From contig CAZXWK010000043.1 of NCBI GenBank assembly GCA_964644675.1, forward strand, positions 1 through 16,083: a DNA stretch of 16,083 nucleotides, in the 5' to 3' direction. Positions 13,480 to 16,083 of this stretch are shown here, piece after piece. The position numbers and the translations under genes were made by a program. Every line of letters begins with the position of its first letter. Within the stretch, counting starts at the first letter, position 1. The notes under the pieces were generated by a model. That model was given only the letters and a program-made list of their open reading frames with translations. It made no database searches and was not told where the DNA came from. Source of the DNA: CAZXWK01 sp964644675 (GTDB lineage Bacteria > Actinomycetota > Coriobacteriia > Anaerosomatales > JAAXUF01).

Positions 13480-14601
13480 CTAGTAGTCGTCAGCCGCCGG
13501 CGAGGCGAGCCACTCGGCCAGGAACTTCCCGTACGTCCCCGACTCGACGGCGTCACGCGCCCGCGCGGTCAGGTCGAGCAGGAAGTGCAGGTTGTGGATC
13601 GACAGCAGGATCGAGCCGAGCATCTCCTTCATGCTGACGAGGTGCCGCAGGTAGGCGCGGCTGTAGCTCGTGCACGCGGGGCAAGAGCACTGCGGGTCGA
13701 GCGGACCGAAGTCCCGCGCGTACTGCGCGTTGCGCAGGTTCATCCGCCCCGCCGAGGAGAACGCCGTACCCATGCGGGCGGTGCGCGTGGGCAGCACGCA
13801 GTCGAACATGTCGATCCCGAGGCCGATGGCCTGGACGATCGTGGTGGGGTTGCCGACCCCCATGAGGTAGCGGGGGCGGTCCGCCGGCATCGCGGCGAGC
13901 ACCGGTCCGAGCGACTCGAGCATCAGGTCGTGCGGCTCGCCCACCGAGTAGCCTCCGACCCCGTAGCCGGGGAAGCCGATCTCGACGAGGCGCTCGACGC
14001 TCTCGAGCCGCAGGTCTTCGAAGACGCCACCCTGCACGATGCCGAAGAGCGCCTGGTCTTCTCGGCTGTGGGCGGCCTTGCAGCGCGCGGCCCACTCGGC
14101 GCTCCGGCGGACGGCCGTGGCGACGACGTCCTTCTCGGCGGGGTACGGCGGGCACTGGTCGAGCTGCATGGCGATGTCGGCGCCCAGGTCCTGCTGGACG
14201 CGCATGTTCTCCTCGGGCGTCCAGAAGTGCTTCGAGCCGTCCAGGATCGAGCGGAACTCGACGCCGTCGTCGGTGAGCTTGAGCGTGTCGGCGAGGCTGA
14301 AGATCTGGAAGCCGCCCGAGTCGGTCAGGATCGCCCGGTCCCAGTTCATGAAGGCGTGCAGCCCGCCGGCGTCGCGCACGACGTCGGAGCCGGGGCGCAG
14401 GAACAGGTGGTAGGTGTTGGCGAGCAGGACCTGCGCCTCGAGCTCGGCGAGCTGCGGCGTGGTCACGCCCTTCACGGTCGCGCGCGTACCGACCGGCATG
14501 AACACCGGCGTCTCGACCGGGCCGTGCGCGGTGTGGAACCGGCCGCGGCGGGCGGAGGTGGTGGGGTCGGTCGCGATGAGTTCGAAGTCGAAGAGGGCCA
14601 T
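13480..14601 (-). CDS. tgt: tRNA-guanine transglycosylase (bacterial Tgt)
   Basis: A 373-residue enzyme that swaps guanine-34 for preQ1 (or queuine) in GUN-anticodon tRNAs. The TIM-barrel motifs are intact: TDSGGFQIFSL (D94, general acid/base), GIVQGG, and DMFDCVLPTRTARMG (D264, probable nucleophile). The zinc site is CSCPACT (C305, C307, C310) with H336 in SIHNLHF. The length matches bacterial Tgt. The start MALFDFEL at 14601 agrees with the family N-terminus; the open frame upstream to 14802 is Arg/Ser-rich and lies over the divergent promoter region, so it is rejected. No Shine-Dalgarno is seen. Instead TACAAT lies 7 bases before the ATG, which suggests a leaderless transcript. tgt precedes yajC-secDF in many bacteria. 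Confidence 0.96.
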   Translation of the reverse strand: MALFDFELIATDPTTSARRGRFHTAHGPVETPVFMPVGTRATVKGVTTPQLAELEAQVLLANTYHLFLRPGSDVVRDAGGLHAFMNWDRAILTDSGGFQIFSLADTLKLTDDGVEFRSILDGSKHFWTPEENMRVQQDLGADIAMQLDQCPPYPAEKDVVATAVRRSAEWAARCKAAHSREDQALFGIVQGGVFEDLRLESVERLVEIGFPGYGVGGYSVGEPHDLMLESLGPVLAAMPADRPRYLMGVGNPTTIVQAIGLGIDMFDCVLPTRTARMGTAFSSAGRMNLRNAQYARDFGPLDPQCSCPACTSYSRAYLRHLVSMKEMLGSILLSIHNLHFLLDLTARARDAVESGTYGKFLAEWLASPAADDY

Positions 14602-14608
14602 GCGGGCG

Positions 14609-14614
14609 ATTGTA
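14609..14614 (-). promoter_or_regulatory. -10 element (TACAAT) of a probable leaderless tgt promoter
   Basis: The minus strand reads CTCGGGTACAATCG, with TACAAT ending 7 bases before the tgt ATG at 14601. That places transcription start at or next to the start codon, the layout of leaderless actinobacterial genes, and fits the lack of any Shine-Dalgarno. No clear -35 is visible. Confidence 0.5.
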
Positions 14615-14706
14615 CCCGAGCCGCGGGCGCGCGAGTGGGTCGCCCGACGCGACGGGCGCTCCACGAGCGTGCGGCGGGACGCGGCGGTTCGCGCTGCTCG
14701 GGTACA
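14611..14706. repeat. 11-bp inverted repeat of divergent promoters
   Basis: TGTACCCGAGC (14611-14621) and GCTCGGGTACA (14696-14706) are exact reverse complements, 74 bases apart. Each covers the -10 region of one of the two divergent genes, tgt and the sigma gene. They may be a shared recognition sequence for one sigma or regulator, or two copies of the usual local -10 context. Confidence 0.45.
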
Positions 14707-14708
14707 CT
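14703..14708 (+). promoter_or_regulatory. -10 element (TACACT) of the sigma/anti-sigma genes
   Basis: CTCGGGTACACTGG on the plus strand gives TACACT with the same upstream CTCGGG as at tgt. It lies 48 bases before the sigma-gene ATG, leaving a short leader with a proper Shine-Dalgarno (GGAG). No matching -35 is seen at 16-18 bases. Confidence 0.4.
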
Positions 14709-14756
14709 GGATGCCGCGCGAACCGCACCGTTCCCGCAGGCGTCTAATGGAGCGAC

Positions 14757-15320
14757 ATGCCCGATCCCCAAACCGACGACGCGGCCCTGCTCGCCGCAGC
14801 ACGCGGCGGCGACCTCGGCGCCTTCGAGGCCCTCGTGCGCGCCAACACGCGCGCGGTTTACGCGCACGCGCTGCGGTTCTTCGGGGACCCGGACGCCGCC
14901 GAGGACGCCGTGCAGGAGGTGTGGCTCAAGGTGTACCGCTCGCTCGCGACCTTCGACGAGCGTTCCCGCTTCTCGACGTGGCTCTACCGCGTCACGCGCA
15001 ACGTGTGCCTCGATGTCGTGCGTGCGGGCCGGCGCCGCCCCCTCGTCGCCGAGCAACTCACCGAGGTCCCCGTTCCCGGCGACCTCGCCGACCACGTCGC
15101 GCTGACCGCAGCGGTCGAGCAGGCCATGAGGGGCCTCGCCCCCGAGGACCGCGACGCATTCTCGGCGGTCGCGCTCTTCGACCTCTCCTACGCCGAGGCC
15201 GCCGAGGTGCTCGGCGTGCCCGCAGGCACCGTGAAGTCGCGCGTCTTCCGCGCGCGCCGGACGATCGTCCACCTGCTCGACCTCAAGCCGGCAGGGGGTG
15301 GCTCGCATGGACTGCGCTGA
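14757..15320 (+). CDS. ECF-type RNA polymerase sigma factor (sigma-70 family)
   Basis: A 187-residue alternative sigma factor with only the two core domains. Region 2 (about 23-92) carries FFGDPDAAEDAVQEVWLKVYRSL, a typical sigma2 helix that binds the beta' clamp, and RFSTWLYRVTRNVCLDVVR for -10 recognition. Region 4 (about 119-172) has LSYAEAAEVLGVPAGTVKSRVFRARR, the helix-turn-helix that reads the -35. The ATG at 14757 follows GGAG with a 6-base spacer. The anti-sigma gene starts 14 bases before its stop codon, so the two are probably cotranslated. This is the standard layout for envelope-stress control, where the partner holds the sigma factor until a signal arrives. The regulon is unknown. 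Confidence 0.95.
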   Translation: MPDPQTDDAALLAAARGGDLGAFEALVRANTRAVYAHALRFFGDPDAAEDAVQEVWLKVYRSLATFDERSRFSTWLYRVTRNVCLDVVRAGRRRPLVAEQLTEVPVPGDLADHVALTAAVEQAMRGLAPEDRDAFSAVALFDLSYAEAAEVLGVPAGTVKSRVFRARRTIVHLLDLKPAGGGSHGLR

Positions 15321-16083
15321 GGCCCAGGCACTCATCTCCGAGGCACTCGACCGCGCCCCCGTAGACGCCGACAGGCTCGCCGAGGCGAAGGCCCACTGCC
15401 GCGGATGCACCGAGTGCGCCCGGTTCGTCCGCGGCCTCATGATCGTCAAGACGGCCGAGCTCCCGCAGCCTCCCGAGGACCTGACCTCGCGCGTCATGGA
15501 CCGCATCCGGGCCGAGGCGGAGGCCGACCGCCGCGCCGCCGAGGCACAGGCCGCCGCGGCGGCTGCGGTGGTGGAGCCGGCGCCGTCTGTGGCCGCCGAT
15601 GCACCCGCCGAGGCGGGTGCCGTCGAGGGCCCGTCAGGCGCCGCGCTCGAGGCCGCGGCCATCGAGACCCCGCCGAGCGACGGGGTGGGCCCGCTCGGCG
15701 CCCGTGGGCTCGGCGCCGCCCGGTGGCGCACGAACGGCCACTTCTCGGTGGGCGCCTGGATAGCCATGGCGGCGGTGGCGCTGGTGGCCGTCGGCGTCGC
15801 ATCGGCGATCGGCACCCGGATGATGCTGTCCCCCGTCGAGCAGTCTCGCACCGCCGAGGTCAAGGAATCGGCGGGGTCGACGGCGTACACCGGCCCGGCA
15901 CCCGAGGCGGACACGGCCGCGCCGCCGGCAGCCTCCATGCAGGGTGTCGCCCCGGACTACATCGTCGTCGGGACGCTTGTCTACCGCCTCTCCGGCCCCG
16001 TGAGTCCGTCGGAGGTCTCGGCGAGAAACCAGACCGGCTCGACCTACAGCGACCTGGGAGGCGGAACCGCACGGCCGCACGCG
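15307..16083 (+). CDS. Membrane anti-sigma factor with zinc-finger (zf-HC2), partial
   Basis: The frame is open from the ATG at 15307 to the window end (259 codons, 3' end missing). The start overlaps the sigma gene by 14 bases and has AGGGGG about 9 bases upstream. The N-terminus has the ZAS pattern of anti-sigma factors: C3, then HCRGCTEC with H30, C34 and C37 (H-x3-C-x2-C). A basic/acidic helix follows (SRVMDRIRAEAEADRR), then a long Ala/Pro/Glu linker (about 75-138), a single membrane helix (about 149-169, GAWIAMAAVALVAVGVASAIG) and an outer part including APDYIVVGTLVYRL. It should bind the adjacent sigma factor in the cytoplasm and sense the outside. The outer domain is unidentified, partly because it is cut. 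Confidence 0.88.
   Translation, partial: MDCAEAQALISEALDRAPVDADRLAEAKAHCRGCTECARFVRGLMIVKTAELPQPPEDLTSRVMDRIRAEAEADRRAAEAQAAAAAAVVEPAPSVAADAPAEAGAVEGPSGAALEAAAIETPPSDGVGPLGARGLGAARWRTNGHFSVGAWIAMAAVALVAVGVASAIGTRMMLSPVEQSRTAEVKESAGSTAYTGPAPEADTAAPPAASMQGVAPDYIVVGTLVYRLSGPVSPSEVSARNQTGSTYSDLGGGTARPHA

Noticed and set aside
14602..14802. N-terminal extension of Tgt
   Set aside because: It is Arg/Ser-rich, covers the divergent promoter region and the sigma-gene start, and exceeds the family length.
14472..15938. 488-codon minus-strand open frame
   Set aside because: It is antisense to the sigma and anti-sigma genes, with an Ala/Ser-rich composition expected from a shadow frame.
1..16083. CRISPR array, tRNA/rRNA genes, insertion sequences
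   Set aside because: No regularly spaced direct repeats, no tRNA-like cloverleaf, no rRNA sequence, and no transposase-like protein or terminal repeats were seen.

Overview
The window is GC-rich bacterial DNA. Gene order and sequence style suggest an actinobacterial lineage, most likely a Coriobacteriia/OPB41-type anaerobe. This is an inference from four things: the tgt-yajC-secD-secF-recJ-rel-MBL order, the actinobacterial-type SecD/SecF motifs (ADS and LYDT), the strong G/C bias at third codon positions, and a long secreted Ig-like protein of a kind common in such genomes. No marker gene fixes the taxonomy.

Layout. Positions 1-362 hold no gene I can defend, but they contain a perfect 22-bp palindrome with a CRP/FNR-family core and further inverted repeats. 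From 363 to 14601 every gene lies on the minus strand. In transcription order these are tgt (queuine/preQ1 tRNA-guanine transglycosylase), yajC, an HD-domain phosphohydrolase, secD, secF, a 1207-residue RecJ-HIRAN-RecQ-like helicase fusion, a 919-residue secreted NIDO/Ig/Fn3 protein, a bifunctional-type Rel (ppGpp synthetase/hydrolase) and a metallo-beta-lactamase-fold hydrolase. On the plus strand, divergent from tgt, an ECF sigma factor (14757-15320) overlaps a zinc-type membrane anti-sigma factor that runs off the right edge.

How the genes work together. yajC, the HD gene, secD and secF overlap or nearly touch and form a protein-export operon, with a good -10 element upstream of yajC. rel and the MBL gene share a TGATG stop-start. 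The recJ-rel-MBL segment matches a conserved bacterial neighbourhood in which apt normally lies between recJ and rel. Here apt is absent from that slot and the secreted protein gene sits there instead, with its own long and apparently structured leader. The sigma/anti-sigma pair is a separate envelope-signalling unit whose promoter mirrors that of tgt.

Most interesting points: (1) the single-polypeptide RecJ nuclease + HIRAN + RecQ-like helicase; (2) two related CRP/FNR-like sites (17 of 22 positions shared) lying in the 1-362 region and upstream of the secreted protein gene; (3) the secreted protein itself, with a NIDO domain and what looks like a jelly-roll domain inserted into an Ig-like unit, placed inside a housekeeping cluster; (4) a leader hairpin that puts the ribosome-binding site of that gene in its loop; (5) a shared CGGGTA-type -10 motif at three promoters, one probably leaderless.
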